In this document: positions 1 through 7,995 of the stretch, piece by piece
How the letters are laid out: each line of letters begins with the position of its first letter
How positions within the stretch are numbered: the stretch's first letter is position 1
Origin: Piscinibacter gummiphilus
Lineage (GTDB): Bacteria > Pseudomonadota > Gammaproteobacteria > Burkholderiales > Burkholderiaceae_C
Assembly: GCF_002116905.1 (NCBI RefSeq)
Contig: NZ_CP015118.1
Coordinates: 4,030,001-4,094,000, forward strand
Reading direction: 5' to 3'
Length of the DNA stretch: 64,000 bases
Notes under the pieces: model-generated
What the model saw: the letters and a program-made list of their open reading frames with translations, nothing else
Databases searched by the model: none
What the model was told of the DNA's origin: nothing
Position numbers and translations under genes: made by a program

Positions 1-2609
1 GCCAGGTGCCCGAGGTCGCGGGTGAGCTGCATGGGACGGTTCGTGCGCCCGCCCTTCGGCACGGGTTTGGCCAACGCGGCGAACCAGGCCATCACGCCGG
101 GGAAGGACAGCGCGGCGAGCACGAGCAGGATCCACGCGAGCGGCATCGCGCGTTCGTCGGCCCAGGACCACACGATCATCAGGATCGACGCGACGGGCAG
201 CGTGGAGCGCCGCAGGTTGTCGAGCATCTTCCAGCGGTTGAGCGCGGTGAGCGGTTCCGGGCGCAGCGACAGCAGCCACGGCAGCAGCTGCCAGTCGCCC
301 CGCACCCAGCGATGCGAGCGGGCCGCGGCCACCTCGGAGTGGGACGGCGAATCCTCGAAGAAGGCGATGTCGCTCACGAGCGCGCAGCGGGCGAAAGCGC
401 TTTCGAACAGGTCGTGGCTCAGCAGCGTGTTCTCCGGCACGCGGCCTTCGAGGCTCGCGTGGAACGCCTTCAGGTCGTACAGGCCCTTGCCGGTGTACGA
501 GCCCTCGCCGAAGACGTCCTGGTAGGTGTCGGACACGGCACCGGCGTACGGGTCGACGCCCTCGCCGGTGGTGAAGATCCAGCGGAACAGCGACCGGTCC
601 TCGGCCTGCGGCAGCAGGAACGACACGCGGGGCTGGAACAGCGCGTAGCCGCGGGTCACGCGCCCGCTGCGCGGGTCGACCTCGGGCCGGTTCATCGGGT
701 GGGCGGCCGTGCCCACGAGGCGGCACACGGCGCCGACGGGCATGCGGGTGTCGGCGTCGAGCGTGATGACGTAGCGCACGTCCTTCGGCAGGGCCTCGGC
801 GTCCCCCGGCGCCAGGTCGTGCGACGTGTCACCCTCGCCCAGCAGCAGGCGGTTGAGTTCGACGAGCTTGCCGCGCTTGCGCTCCCAGCCCATCCACACG
901 CCCTCTTCCGGGTTCCAGCGGCGGCGGCGGTGCACGACGTGGAAGCGCCGTTCGCCGGACGTGTCGGACCACGGGTAGCGGGCATTGAGCACCGCGATGG
1001 CCTGGCGGGCGCGCGCCAGCAGCACGTCGTCGCCGGGCTGGGTCTCCACCGGCGCGTCGACCCAGTCGGTGAGCAGCGCGAAGCGCAGCTGGTCGTCGCG
1101 GTTCGACAGGTAGTGCCGCTCGAGTTCGGCCACCTGGTGCTCGACCTGTTCGGGCTGGGTCAGCAGCGTGGGCACGACGACGAGCGTGCGGCAGTCGGCG
1201 GGCAGGCCGTCGACGAAGTTCAGCCGCGGCAGGTGCGTGGGCGGGTAGACCTGGGACGCGAGGCGGTTGACGAGCTGAAGCCCGAGCTCCGACGCCGGCC
1301 ACAGGGCCAGCAGCGCCAGCACGGCGCCCGAGAACGTCACCGTGTCGGACGTGTACCCCGCGCCGTAGGCGATCGAGGCGATCGCGATGGTCAGCAGCGC
1401 GGCCGCGAGGCCGTAGACCACGAGCGTGGCCTGCGGGGCGGCGTCGTTGAGCCGGCGCCACGGGTTGCGGCCCACCCCGAGCGAACGTTCGAGCTCGACG
1501 CGCTGCTCGCCCAGCAGCGCGGCGCCCACGTCGAGGTCCCGGAACTCGCCGTCCGCCTGGCGCTGGCGCCCGAACCGCTCGATCACCAGCTCGGCCAGGT
1601 AGGGCTCCGGGAGCCCGGCGCGGCGGCTCAGGCGTTCGATCTCGCGGCGGTACAGCGCGCGCGACGCCGGGTCCATGCGGGCGTAGACGCCGTTGTGCAT
1701 CAGCGTGCGGTCGACGAGGGAGGCCTTCGAGAAGATGTCGACCCAGTCGCTGAGCTCGATGGCCTTGACGCTGCGGAAGATGTTGCGCACCCGCACGTCG
1801 AGCAGCGTGCGCGCGAGCAGGTCCTGCTCGATGGCGGCGGCGTGCTGCGCCGCCGACGTGCCGCTCTGGTCGGGCACCCGGGGCGAGATGCCGTCCGGAT
1901 CGTCGTACCGGTGGCGCTGACCCAGCTGCCCCAGGTACGCCTGGCGGAACGCCGGCGACTCGGCCCCGAGGTCGGGTTCGGCCCGGCGGGGCCGCGGCAC
2001 GTCGGGGTCCACTCGCTTGAGCTGGGCGTCGGCCACCTCGTCGGCCCAGTGCGCGGCGCGGTGCACCTCGATGATCTGGGACGCCGAGTCGGTGAGCTGG
2101 CGGATCAGCAGGAAGTTCAGCACCGGCCCGAGCAGCGCCAGCTCCTGCAGGGTCAGCGCGTGGGCGCGCTGGTAGTCGGCGAGCACCTGCACCAGCTCGT
2201 CGGCCTCGAAGTCGAAGTCGCAGGCCTGCAGGTAGAACTGGGCCAGCAGCTCGATGCGGGCCCGGCGCCGGCCGGTCAGGCCCCGCTGGTAGGCCGGCAG
2301 CCCGCGCAACGCCGGCTCGGCGAGCTGCAGCGACAGCTGGGTGCGGGTGCGTTCGATCAGGTAGAAGTTGTCGACGAGCCACTGGGCCGCCTCGGAGAGC
2401 GACCTTTGTTCATCGGTGAAGTCTTCGATCCGGCGCACGCATTCGCGCAGGCGGTCGATCGACTGGTTGAGTTCCCGGCGCAGCCCCGCGCGGCGCAGGG
2501 CCCGGGTCGGCGCATCCCACTGGGCGAACGCATTCGAGAACTCCTCGAGCGTGGCGGACGGGGCGAAGTCGAATCCCTCGTAGGCGTTCAACGGTGTGCT
2601 GGCGTGCAT
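1..2609 (-). CDS. ndvB: Cyclic beta-1,2-glucan synthase, N-terminal part (truncated by window edge)
   Basis: The first 869 residues are visible and the frame runs off the left edge. The N-terminal part (about 1-390) is helical with the 'VDNFYLIE' type segment seen in cyclic glucan synthases. Two membrane segments follow at about 397-445, then a GT84 glycosyltransferase domain with a D-A-D-T-R nucleotide-sugar motif at 618-622 and an RWVRGDW motif around W768. Further membrane segments occur near 800-845. Family members are about 2800 residues with a C-terminal GH94-type phosphorylase domain, which must lie outside the window. The enzyme polymerises UDP-glucose into periplasmic cyclic glucan used in osmoadaptation and host interaction. 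The start ATG at 2609 gives the expected N-terminus; no earlier in-frame ATG was seen close by. Confidence 0.85.
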   Translation of the reverse strand, partial: MHASTPLNAYEGFDFAPSATLEEFSNAFAQWDAPTRALRRAGLRRELNQSIDRLRECVRRIEDFTDEQRSLSEAAQWLVDNFYLIERTRTQLSLQLAEPALRGLPAYQRGLTGRRRARIELLAQFYLQACDFDFEADELVQVLADYQRAHALTLQELALLGPVLNFLLIRQLTDSASQIIEVHRAAHWADEVADAQLKRVDPDVPRPRRAEPDLGAESPAFRQAYLGQLGQRHRYDDPDGISPRVPDQSGTSAAQHAAAIEQDLLARTLLDVRVRNIFRSVKAIELSDWVDIFSKASLVDRTLMHNGVYARMDPASRALYRREIERLSRRAGLPEPYLAELVIERFGRQRQADGEFRDLDVGAALLGEQRVELERSLGVGRNPWRRLNDAAPQATLVVYGLAAALLTIAIASIAYGAGYTSDTVTFSGAVLALLALWPASELGLQLVNRLASQVYPPTHLPRLNFVDGLPADCRTLVVVPTLLTQPEQVEHQVAELERHYLSNRDDQLRFALLTDWVDAPVETQPGDDVLLARARQAIAVLNARYPWSDTSGERRFHVVHRRRRWNPEEGVWMGWERKRGKLVELNRLLLGEGDTSHDLAPGDAEALPKDVRYVITLDADTRMPVGAVCRLVGTAAHPMNRPEVDPRSGRVTRGYALFQPRVSFLLPQAEDRSLFRWIFTTGEGVDPYAGAVSDTYQDVFGEGSYTGKGLYDLKAFHASLEGRVPENTLLSHDLFESAFARCALVSDIAFFEDSPSHSEVAAARSHRWVRGDWQLLPWLLSLRPEPLTALNRWKMLDNLRRSTLPVASILMIVWSWADERAMPLAWILLVLAALSFPGVMAWFAALAKPVPKGGRTNRPMQLTRDLGHL

Positions 2610-2713
2610 GCGGTGCGGCGCTCCACGGGTAGGCCCTCGCCGCGGAATACAGCCAGCGCGAAGCGGGAGCCTTGAACGGGCCGCGGCACGGGCGGCGCCC
2701 GTGCCCGGGGCGA

Positions 2714-2836
2714 TCAGGTCGTTCGCGACATGGTCTGCGGGGCCAGCGGCCCCTTGCCACCATCGCTGAAGGTCACGGCCACCATGCCCAGCACCAGAAA
2801 GGGCACGCCCACAGCCCACATCAGCAGCTTCTTCAT
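2714..2836 (-). CDS. Small membrane or secreted protein, 40 residues
   Basis: This short frame has a strong ribosome site (GGGGGAG, five bases before the ATG at 2836). The 40-residue product begins with two lysines and a hydrophobic stretch of about 20 residues (signal anchor or signal peptide), followed by a short polar tail ending in SRTT. I do not recognise the family. It lies between the glucan synthase gene and the inverted-repeat operators at 2927-3003, so it may be controlled from that region and be read towards the synthase. Support comes from the ribosome site and the hydrophobic segment only. Confidence 0.55.
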   Translation of the reverse strand: MKKLLMWAVGVPFLVLGMVAVTFSDGGKGPLAPQTMSRTT

Positions 2837-2926
2837 CGTGCTCCCCCTGGTCCGGTTCGATGGATTTCGAGGGGCCAGTCTAGGAGTCCGCCCGGGACGG
2901 CACAGCAGGACGGACGACCGACCCCG

Positions 2927-2944
2927 TGTGGGCCCCGTCCTACG
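2927..2944. promoter_or_regulatory. Imperfect operator copy TGTGGG-N6-CCTACG
   Basis: This 18-base element has the layout of the perfect repeats at 2986 and 5777: left arm TGTGGG, a six-base spacer beginning with C and ending with T, right arm CCTACG. It differs from them at one base in each arm. It is 59 bases upstream of the perfect copy, in the same intergenic region. Confidence 0.5.
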
Positions 2945-2985
2945 CACCTCGCCCCTGAGGACCGGCGTTCCGCAGTTGTGGGCCC

Positions 2986-3003
2986 TGTAGGCATCGTCCT
3001 ACA
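2986..3003. promoter_or_regulatory. Perfect inverted repeat TGTAGG-N6-CCTACA, candidate operator
   Basis: The 18-base sequence TGTAGGCATCGTCCTACA is a perfect 6+6 inverted repeat with a six-base spacer. It overlaps a -10-like TACAAT (3000-3005). The architecture matches that of sites bound by LuxR/FixJ-type response regulators such as the GacA box (TGTAAG-N6-CTTACA). A LuxR-type regulator is encoded at 3680-4312. That this protein binds here is inference. Confidence 0.6.
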
Positions 3004-3200
3004 ATTCTTCCGGGACTCCCCCGACGCTTCGGCGAGCCCCTGCTCATTAGAATTCCTTCATGACTGCAGCAGTACCCGCGGCACCCCACCGCAACCGTCC
3101 GGCAACGACGGGCCGCGCGTGATCGTGTCGGAGCGGACCCGGGCGTGCTGATCCAACGAAGACAACAAGAGTGCGCAGGCACGATGCAAAGCTCGCTGCC

Positions 3201-3602
3201 ATGTTGAAAACCTACATCGTCGAAGACAGCCCGGTGATCCGCGAGAACCTGATCGCGACACTCGAGGAACTGGTTGCGGTGGAGGTGGTGGGAACGGCGG
3301 ACAACGAGTCCGCCGCGGTCTATTGGTTGACGCAGTCGCGCAATGCCTGCGACCTCGTCATCATCGACATCTTCCTGAAAAGCGGCTCCGGCCTCGGCGT
3401 GCTGTCCGCCAGCGCCCGCGCACTGAACCACGCGAAGCTGGTCGTGCTGAGCAACTACGCCACGCCCGACATGCGCCGCAAGTGCCTCGAACTGGGGGCG
3501 AACAAGGTCTTCGACAAGTCCAACGAGATCGACGCGCTGATCGCCTACTGCCAGAAGCTGGCCGCCGGGGACACCACGTCCTCGGTGATGGGTGGGCTTT
3601 GA
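3201..3602 (+). CDS. Stand-alone response regulator receiver protein
   Basis: The 133-residue product is a single CheY-like receiver domain. It has an acidic pair E8-D9, the phospho-acceptor D56 in 'VIIDIFL', and a lysine in 'VFDKSNE' near the C-terminus. There is no output domain, so it may act by protein contact or as a phosphate sink. It faces the LuxR-type regulator gene at 3680-4312 tail to tail and lies close to the CHASE3 kinase, its most likely partner. I chose the ATG at 3201 because the core beta strand starts immediately after it. A GTG at 3171 would add ten residues. The 77-base gap after it shows nothing notable. Confidence 0.85.
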   Translation: MLKTYIVEDSPVIRENLIATLEELVAVEVVGTADNESAAVYWLTQSRNACDLVIIDIFLKSGSGLGVLSASARALNHAKLVVLSNYATPDMRRKCLELGANKVFDKSNEIDALIAYCQKLAAGDTTSSVMGGL

Positions 3603-3679
3603 GCCGCCCGCCGGCGGGACCGCTGCGGCACGGACCTGGTCGCCGGACACCCGCGCCGTCCCGGCGCGGGCCGCGAGAC

Positions 3680-4312
3680 TTACTGGATGAGGCCGTTCTT
3701 GAGGGCGTAGTACGTGAGGTCGCTGTTGGACTCGAGCTTCATCTTCTCCATCACGCGCGTGCGGTACGTGCTGACCGTCTTCACGCTGAGCGAGAGGCTG
3801 TCGGCCATGTGCCCGATGGTCTCGCCCTTCGCGAGCCGCAGGAACACCTGGAACTCGCGCTCGGAGAGCTGCTCGTGAAGGGGCTTGTCGGCGTTGCCGC
3901 CGAGGTTGTCGGCCAGCAGCTCGGCCACGGCCGGGGTGATGTACTTGCGGCCGCGCGCCACGGTGCGGATGGCCGTGACGATCTCCTCGGGCTCGCATTC
4001 CTTGTTGAGGTAGCCGCTGGCGCCCTGGCGCAGCAGGGTGGTGGCGTAGTGGGCTTCGGGGAAGCCGCTCAGGATCAGCACCGGCAGTTCCGGCGCGCGC
4101 GCGCGGATGGCCGCGAGCGCGTCGACGCCGCTCTGCTCGGGCATGGACAGGTCCATCACGAGCACGTCGACCAGGCCCTTGCGCACGATGTCGAGCGCCT
4201 CGCGGCCGTTGGCCGCTTCGGCGACGACCTGCAGGTCGACCTGTTCGGAGAGGTACTGGCGCAGGCCCGCGCGAACGAGGGCGTGATCGTCGACGATGGC
4301 GATTTTGATCAT
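3680..4312 (-). CDS. LuxR/FixJ-family DNA-binding response regulator
   Basis: This 210-residue two-domain regulator has a receiver domain (about 1-120) with D8-D9, the phospho-acceptor D54 in 'LVMDLSMP' and a lysine in 'YLNKE'. A LuxR-type helix-turn-helix follows (about 143-208, with 'LSEREFQV' and 'SVKTVSTYR'). The start at 4312 gives the canonical 'MIKIAIVDDH'; a start 15 bases upstream is less likely. The gene is divergent from the CHASE3 histidine kinase at 4378, with 65 bases between the starts, the usual arrangement of a cognate pair. The TGTAGG-N6-CCTACA repeats at 2986 and 5777 are candidate targets. Confidence 0.9.
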   Translation of the reverse strand: MIKIAIVDDHALVRAGLRQYLSEQVDLQVVAEAANGREALDIVRKGLVDVLVMDLSMPEQSGVDALAAIRARAPELPVLILSGFPEAHYATTLLRQGASGYLNKECEPEEIVTAIRTVARGRKYITPAVAELLADNLGGNADKPLHEQLSEREFQVFLRLAKGETIGHMADSLSLSVKTVSTYRTRVMEKMKLESNSDLTYYALKNGLIQ

Positions 4313-4377
4313 GACGGATTCGGCCAATTCGTGAGTTGCTGCTCAAATCATTCTAGTTGCTTCGATCGGATCGGCGC

Positions 4378-5781
4378 ATGAAGAACTTCATCCGGCGCTT
4401 CAGGCGCAGTGCCTTCACCTTCCCCCTCGCGGTGGTGACCGCCCTCGCCCTGATGGCCATCAGCGAATCGTCCTACCGGGCCTCGGTCGCGTCGCTCGAC
4501 CGCCTCGGCGAACTGGCCGTCGCCCGCATCAACAACCTGGTGCTGATGCGCCAGGTGCTCGACGCCGAGAACGGGCAGCGCGGCTACCTCATCACGGGCC
4601 GCCCCGAGTACCTGGAACCCTACCGCGCCGCCATGGCCAACATCGGCAAGACGATGAAGATCCTCGCCGACTTCTACGCGACCGAACCGCGGCAGGTCGA
4701 CGACTACGCCACCCTCGCCTCCCTCGTGAACCGCAAGATCTCCGAGATGGACACCACCATCAAGCTGCGCGCAGAAGGCCGCGAGGAGGCGTGGCGGGCG
4801 GTGATCGAGACCGACATCGGCCGCGAGCAGATGGAGGCGATCCGCATCGCCTCCGAGCGGCTGCTGAAGCGGGAGTCCGACCAGATCACCGCCGGGCGGG
4901 CCTCGGTCTACCAGACCCTGCAGCTGAGCCGGCTGGGCGTGGCCGCGATGACCGCGCTGAGTGTGCTCGCCTTCTTCATGTACCTGCGCCAGACGGCCGC
5001 GCTCGACGGCGAACGGCACCGCCAGCAGGCCTCGCTGCAGGTCGAGCGCGACGTGCTCGAGAACCAGGTCAAGGGCCGCACCGCACAACTGACCGAGCTC
5101 GCCCACCACCTGCAGACGGCCCGCGAGGACGAACGCAGCCGCCTCGCCCGCGACCTGCACGACGAACTGGGCGCGCTGCTCACGGCGGCCAAGCTCGACG
5201 TGGCGCGGCTCAAGTCGCGCATCGGCACCATCACGCCCGAGGCGCAGGAGCGCATCAACCACCTCAACGACACGCTCAACGACGGCATCGCCCTCAAGCG
5301 CCGCATCATCGAGGACCTGCGGCCCTCGTCCCTCAACAACCTCGGCCTGGTCGCCGCGCTCGAGATCCTGAGCCGGGAGTTCGCCGAACGCTCGGGCCTG
5401 AAGGTCGAGAGCGACTTGCAGAAGGTGCGCCTGAAGCCCTCCAGCGAACTGACCGTCTACCGGCTCGTGCAGGAGGCGCTGACCAACGTGGCCAAGTACG
5501 CGCAGGCGCGGCAGGTGACCATCACGCTGCGCGAGGCGCACAAGCGGGTGGAGGTGTCGGTGAAGGACGACGGCCAGGGGTTCGACCCGCGGGTGAAGCG
5601 CCCGTCGAGCCACGGCCTCGTGGGCATGCGCTACCGGGTCGAGGCCGAGGGCGGCAGCATGCAGTTGCAGGCGACGCCCGGTGCCGGCACGCACATCCGG
5701 GCGCTGCTGCCGGTCTCCGAGCCCGACACCACCACCCAGCCGTCGGAGCCGCCGGCCGCACAGGCCCCTCCGGCCGTGTAG
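4378..5781 (+). CDS. CHASE3-domain sensor histidine kinase (HisKA_3 type)
   Basis: The 467-residue product has a basic N-terminus, a first membrane helix (about 14-32), an extracytoplasmic CHASE3-like helical sensor ('LDAENGQRGYLITG' signature) and a second helix (about 186-204). A coiled linker follows, then a HisKA_3 dimerisation domain with H261 in 'ARDLHDELG'. The C-terminal ATPase domain shows an N box ('LVQEALTNVAKYA'), 'DDGQGFD' and 'HGLVGMRYR'. This kinase class pairs with LuxR-type regulators, and one is encoded divergently. The ATG at 4378 is used; an upstream TTG is in frame at 4357. The stop codon lies inside the operator-like repeat at 5777-5794. The C-terminus ends in a Pro/Ala-rich tail. 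Confidence 0.9.
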   Translation: MKNFIRRFRRSAFTFPLAVVTALALMAISESSYRASVASLDRLGELAVARINNLVLMRQVLDAENGQRGYLITGRPEYLEPYRAAMANIGKTMKILADFYATEPRQVDDYATLASLVNRKISEMDTTIKLRAEGREEAWRAVIETDIGREQMEAIRIASERLLKRESDQITAGRASVYQTLQLSRLGVAAMTALSVLAFFMYLRQTAALDGERHRQQASLQVERDVLENQVKGRTAQLTELAHHLQTAREDERSRLARDLHDELGALLTAAKLDVARLKSRIGTITPEAQERINHLNDTLNDGIALKRRIIEDLRPSSLNNLGLVAALEILSREFAERSGLKVESDLQKVRLKPSSELTVYRLVQEALTNVAKYAQARQVTITLREAHKRVEVSVKDDGQGFDPRVKRPSSHGLVGMRYRVEAEGGSMQLQATPGAGTHIRALLPVSEPDTTTQPSEPPAAQAPPAV

Positions 5782-5794
5782 GCCGATTCCTACA
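5777..5794. promoter_or_regulatory. Second perfect inverted repeat TGTAGG-N6-CCTACA
   Basis: The sequence TGTAGGCCGATTCCTACA has arms identical to the repeat at 2986 and shares its C at position 7 and T at position 12. It overlaps the stop codon of the histidine kinase gene and lies about 130 bases upstream of the first DUF1328 gene. It could therefore control the envelope gene run starting at 5924. Regulation by the LuxR-type regulator is inferred. Confidence 0.6.
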
Positions 5795-5923
5795 AGGTCA
5801 GCGAGCGGCCGCCGACTTCCCCGTGCGCAGCAGTCTCATGGCCTGCACCTGGGCGCAGTCATAAGCTCGGTTCCACTGTCTGAAAACCCTTCGGACGGAT
5901 CACGGACCCCACAGGAGCCCATC

Positions 5924-6088
5924 ATGCTGCACTACGCTGTCGTCTTCTTCGTCATCGCGCTGATCGCGGCGCTGTTCGGTTTTGGTGGCATTGCCGCCAG
6001 CGCCGCAGGCATCGCCAAGATTCTCTTTATCATCTTCGCTGTCCTGGCTGTGGCGAGTTTCCTGGTCAGCCTGATCAAGAAAGGCTAG
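5924..6088 (+). CDS. DUF1328 (YtjA-family) small membrane protein
   Basis: The 54-residue product is almost entirely two hydrophobic helices separated by a Gly/Ala-rich turn ('FGFGGIAASAAGIAKILF') and ends in a short lysine tail. This is the typical layout of DUF1328/YtjA proteins of the inner membrane, whose function is unknown but which are often linked to stress or stationary phase. AGGAG at 5912 lies seven bases upstream of the ATG. It is the first gene of a same-strand run of small envelope proteins and has a paralogue at 7816-7995. The 142-base upstream gap contains the repeat at 5777. Confidence 0.85.
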   Translation: MLHYAVVFFVIALIAALFGFGGIAASAAGIAKILFIIFAVLAVASFLVSLIKKG

Positions 6089-6154
6089 TGGCACCCGCCT
6101 GAAGTAGTTCTGCCGCGACACGCACTCGCCCGCAACCCAACAGGAACCTCCATC

Positions 6155-6553
6155 ATGAGCCTCAACAAGCCTCAACTCCCTGCGGAAGACCAGGTCGGCG
6201 CCGCCGCCGACCGCGCGGCCGAAGCCGCCGACGCGGCCGTCAACACGTCGCGCCGTGTCGCCAACGACGCGCTCGACCACGTCGAGTCCGCCATCCACAC
6301 CGCACGTGCCAACGTGCAGCCGGCCATCGCCCGCATCGCGAGCCAGGCCGAGTCGCTGGCCCGCAAGAGCCTCGACGCGGTCAAGGACGGCGCGTACAAC
6401 GTGCGCGACCGCGCCAACAACCTCGGCGACGTGACGGTGCGCTACGTCAAGGAGGAACCGGTGAAGGCGGTGCTGATCGCCGCCGCCACCGGCGCCGCCC
6501 TGATGGCGCTGCTGAGCCTCGTCAACAGCGCTCGCCGCAACTCGGACCGTTGA
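6155..6553 (+). CDS. DUF883 (ElaB/YqjD-like) membrane-anchored protein
   Basis: The 132-residue product has a long Ala-rich amphipathic helical region (about 10-95) followed by 'YVKEEPVKAVLIAAATGAAL', the characteristic C-terminal membrane anchor of the ElaB/YqjD/DUF883 family. In E. coli these proteins associate with ribosomes at the inner membrane in stationary phase. An AGGAA-type ribosome site precedes the ATG. The gene is followed by a Holin-X-like gene and a third membrane protein gene, comparable to the yqjD-yqjE-yqjK grouping. Confidence 0.85.
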   Translation: MSLNKPQLPAEDQVGAAADRAAEAADAAVNTSRRVANDALDHVESAIHTARANVQPAIARIASQAESLARKSLDAVKDGAYNVRDRANNLGDVTVRYVKEEPVKAVLIAAATGAALMALLSLVNSARRNSDR

Positions 6554-6695
6554 GTTTGCGCGAGGGCCCGGCACCGCGCCTCGGCGCGGCGACGGGCCCT
6601 CGGTCCATGCGGCATCCGGCGGGTGCCTCTTCCCGCGGGGTGCCACCCTGTCCCCGGCGGGATCCAGAACGAACCCGCCGCACCCTGGCCGCGCC

Positions 6696-7079
6696 ATGAT
6701 CCATCCACTCGTCCGCCTCCTGGCCACCGAACCGCAGCTCGTCGTCGAACACGTCGGCGCGTACGCGGAACTCATCGAAAGCGAAGCCCGCGAGGTGCAG
6801 CGACGAACGGTGCTGAGGCTGGCGTTGAGCCTGTTCGCCCTGTGTTGCCTCGGCGTGGCCGCAGTGCTCACGGGCGTGGCGCTGATGCTGTGGGCGGTGA
6901 CACCCGCGCTGTCGACGCAGGCCCAGTGGGCGCTCGGCGCGGCGCCCGCGGTGCCGGCCATCGCGGCCATCGTCGCCGGCCTCGTGGCGCGGCGTCCCTC
7001 GGCCGAGCGGGCCTTCGCATCGATCCGCGCGCAGATCAGCGCGGACATGAAGATGATCCGCGACGCGGGGGCGGCATGA
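6696..7079 (+). CDS. Holin-X/YqjE-like phage-holin-superfamily membrane protein
   Basis: The 127-residue product has an amphipathic N-terminal helix, two transmembrane helices (about 45-70 and 82-100) and a basic C-terminal helix. This is the pattern of the 'holin superfamily III' (YqjE/Holin-X) proteins that regularly accompany DUF883 genes. It is not evidence of a prophage, as no phage genes are nearby. Its stop overlaps the next start by four bases (ATGA), indicating translational coupling. Confidence 0.7.
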   Translation: MIHPLVRLLATEPQLVVEHVGAYAELIESEAREVQRRTVLRLALSLFALCCLGVAAVLTGVALMLWAVTPALSTQAQWALGAAPAVPAIAAIVAGLVARRPSAERAFASIRAQISADMKMIRDAGAA

Positions 7080-7678
7080 CCACCCACGTCGAATCCACCG
7101 ACCTCGATCCCCTGATGCAAGGCGAAGCCACGGCGCCCGACACGACGCCCCTCTCGCCCCAGGCCCGCGTGGACGCCTCGCGTGCCGCGCTGCAGCACTG
7201 GGTCCTTCGCACGTACCACCCCGAACTGCTGCCGCCCCCTCCGCCGGGCGAGTCACCGGTGCCGCCCGCCGACGGGTCCGATCCGCCGTGGCTCGGCGCC
7301 TTCATCGACGCGGTGAACGACGTGCCGGTCGCGGCTGTCGCCGTGCGGTACATGCGGCGCTGGTGGGCGCGCCATCCGTGGCGTGCCACCGCGCAACTCG
7401 CGGACGAGGCGGGTCGCGAACTGCTGCGCCCCATCGCGAAGCGCCATCCATGGATGCTGCTCGGCGGCGCCGTGGTGGCCGGCATCGTGATCGGCCGGCT
7501 GCGGCCGTGGCGGCTCGTCTCGCGCAACGCGGTGCTCGCGAGCCTGCTGCCACCGATCAGCTTCGCCTCGCTGATGACCTCCATCACCGCGATGTTCGGC
7601 AGCGTCGCGTCGGCCCCCGAAGCGCCGGCCGAACCGGGTGCAGCCCCCGCGGACGACACCGCAGCCGACCCCTCCTGA
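7076..7678 (+). CDS. Uncharacterised membrane protein coupled to the Holin-X-like gene
   Basis: The 200-residue product starts within the previous stop codon (ATGA overlap). It has a polar, proline-rich N-terminal half, a segment 'RRWWARHPWRATAQLADEAG', a hydrophobic segment near 126-142 ('WMLLGGAVVAGIVIG') and a further hydrophobic stretch near 155-178. The C-terminus is acidic and Ala/Pro-rich. The 'HPW...LLGGAVVAG' segment resembles that of YqjD/DUF883-associated proteins. I cannot assign a function; the coupling suggests that it forms a membrane complex with its neighbour. Confidence 0.75.
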   Translation: MTTHVESTDLDPLMQGEATAPDTTPLSPQARVDASRAALQHWVLRTYHPELLPPPPPGESPVPPADGSDPPWLGAFIDAVNDVPVAAVAVRYMRRWWARHPWRATAQLADEAGRELLRPIAKRHPWMLLGGAVVAGIVIGRLRPWRLVSRNAVLASLLPPISFASLMTSITAMFGSVASAPEAPAEPGAAPADDTAADPS

Positions 7679-7815
7679 ACACGGCGCGCGCCCCGGGCGC
7701 GCCGTCCTACACCGCGTCACGGACGCGTCCGATGTCCCGCGAAAGGCCCCACTTTTACAGTCCCTCCATCGATTGATCCGCGCCTGCCAGAGGCGCTCAA
7801 CCAGGAGAGAACGTC

Positions 7816-7995
7816 ATGTTGAAGTGGGCCCTGATCTTCGCGGTGATCTCGCTGATCGCCGGTGTCCTCGGCTTCACCGGCGTCGCCGCCGGCGCGGCCG
7901 GCATCGCCAAGTTCCTCTTCGTCGTCTTCCTCGTGCTGTTCGTGGCCGTGCTGCTCATCGGCCTGCTCGGCGCGCGTGCCGTCACGCGCAAATAG
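7816..7995 (+). CDS. Second DUF1328 small membrane protein
   Basis: The 59-residue product contains two hydrophobic helices with the family core 'GFTGVAAGAAGIAKFLF' and ends in 'ARAVTRK'. It is a paralogue of the protein at 5924-6088 with a similar Gly/Ala-rich turn. AGGAGA lies about seven bases before the ATG. A half copy of the candidate operator (TCCTACA, 7705-7711) lies 105 bases upstream. Confidence 0.85.
   Translation: MLKWALIFAVISLIAGVLGFTGVAAGAAGIAKFLFVVFLVLFVAVLLIGLLGARAVTRK

Larger units (their letters stand above)
2837..3200. other. Intergenic regulatory region between the small protein gene and the receiver gene
   Basis: This 364-base stretch has no convincing gene. It holds two inverted repeats (2927-2944 and 2986-3003) and two -10-like hexamers facing right, TACAAT at 3000-3005 (overlapping the second repeat) and TAGAAT at 3048-3053. 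Neither has a good -35. The leader to the receiver gene would be about 150-190 bases. It probably carries divergent promoters for the genes starting at 2836 and 3201. Confidence 0.5.

Noticed and set aside
6..2675. Plus-strand open frame of 889 codons
   Set aside because: The product is rich in Arg, Gln, His and Gly without recognisable domains, and it is opposite the glucan synthase frame, which has clear motifs.
6696..7079. Prophage lysis cassette suggested by the holin-like protein
   Set aside because: Holin-X/YqjE proteins are ordinary chromosomal partners of DUF883 proteins, and no phage structural, lysin or integrase genes are nearby.
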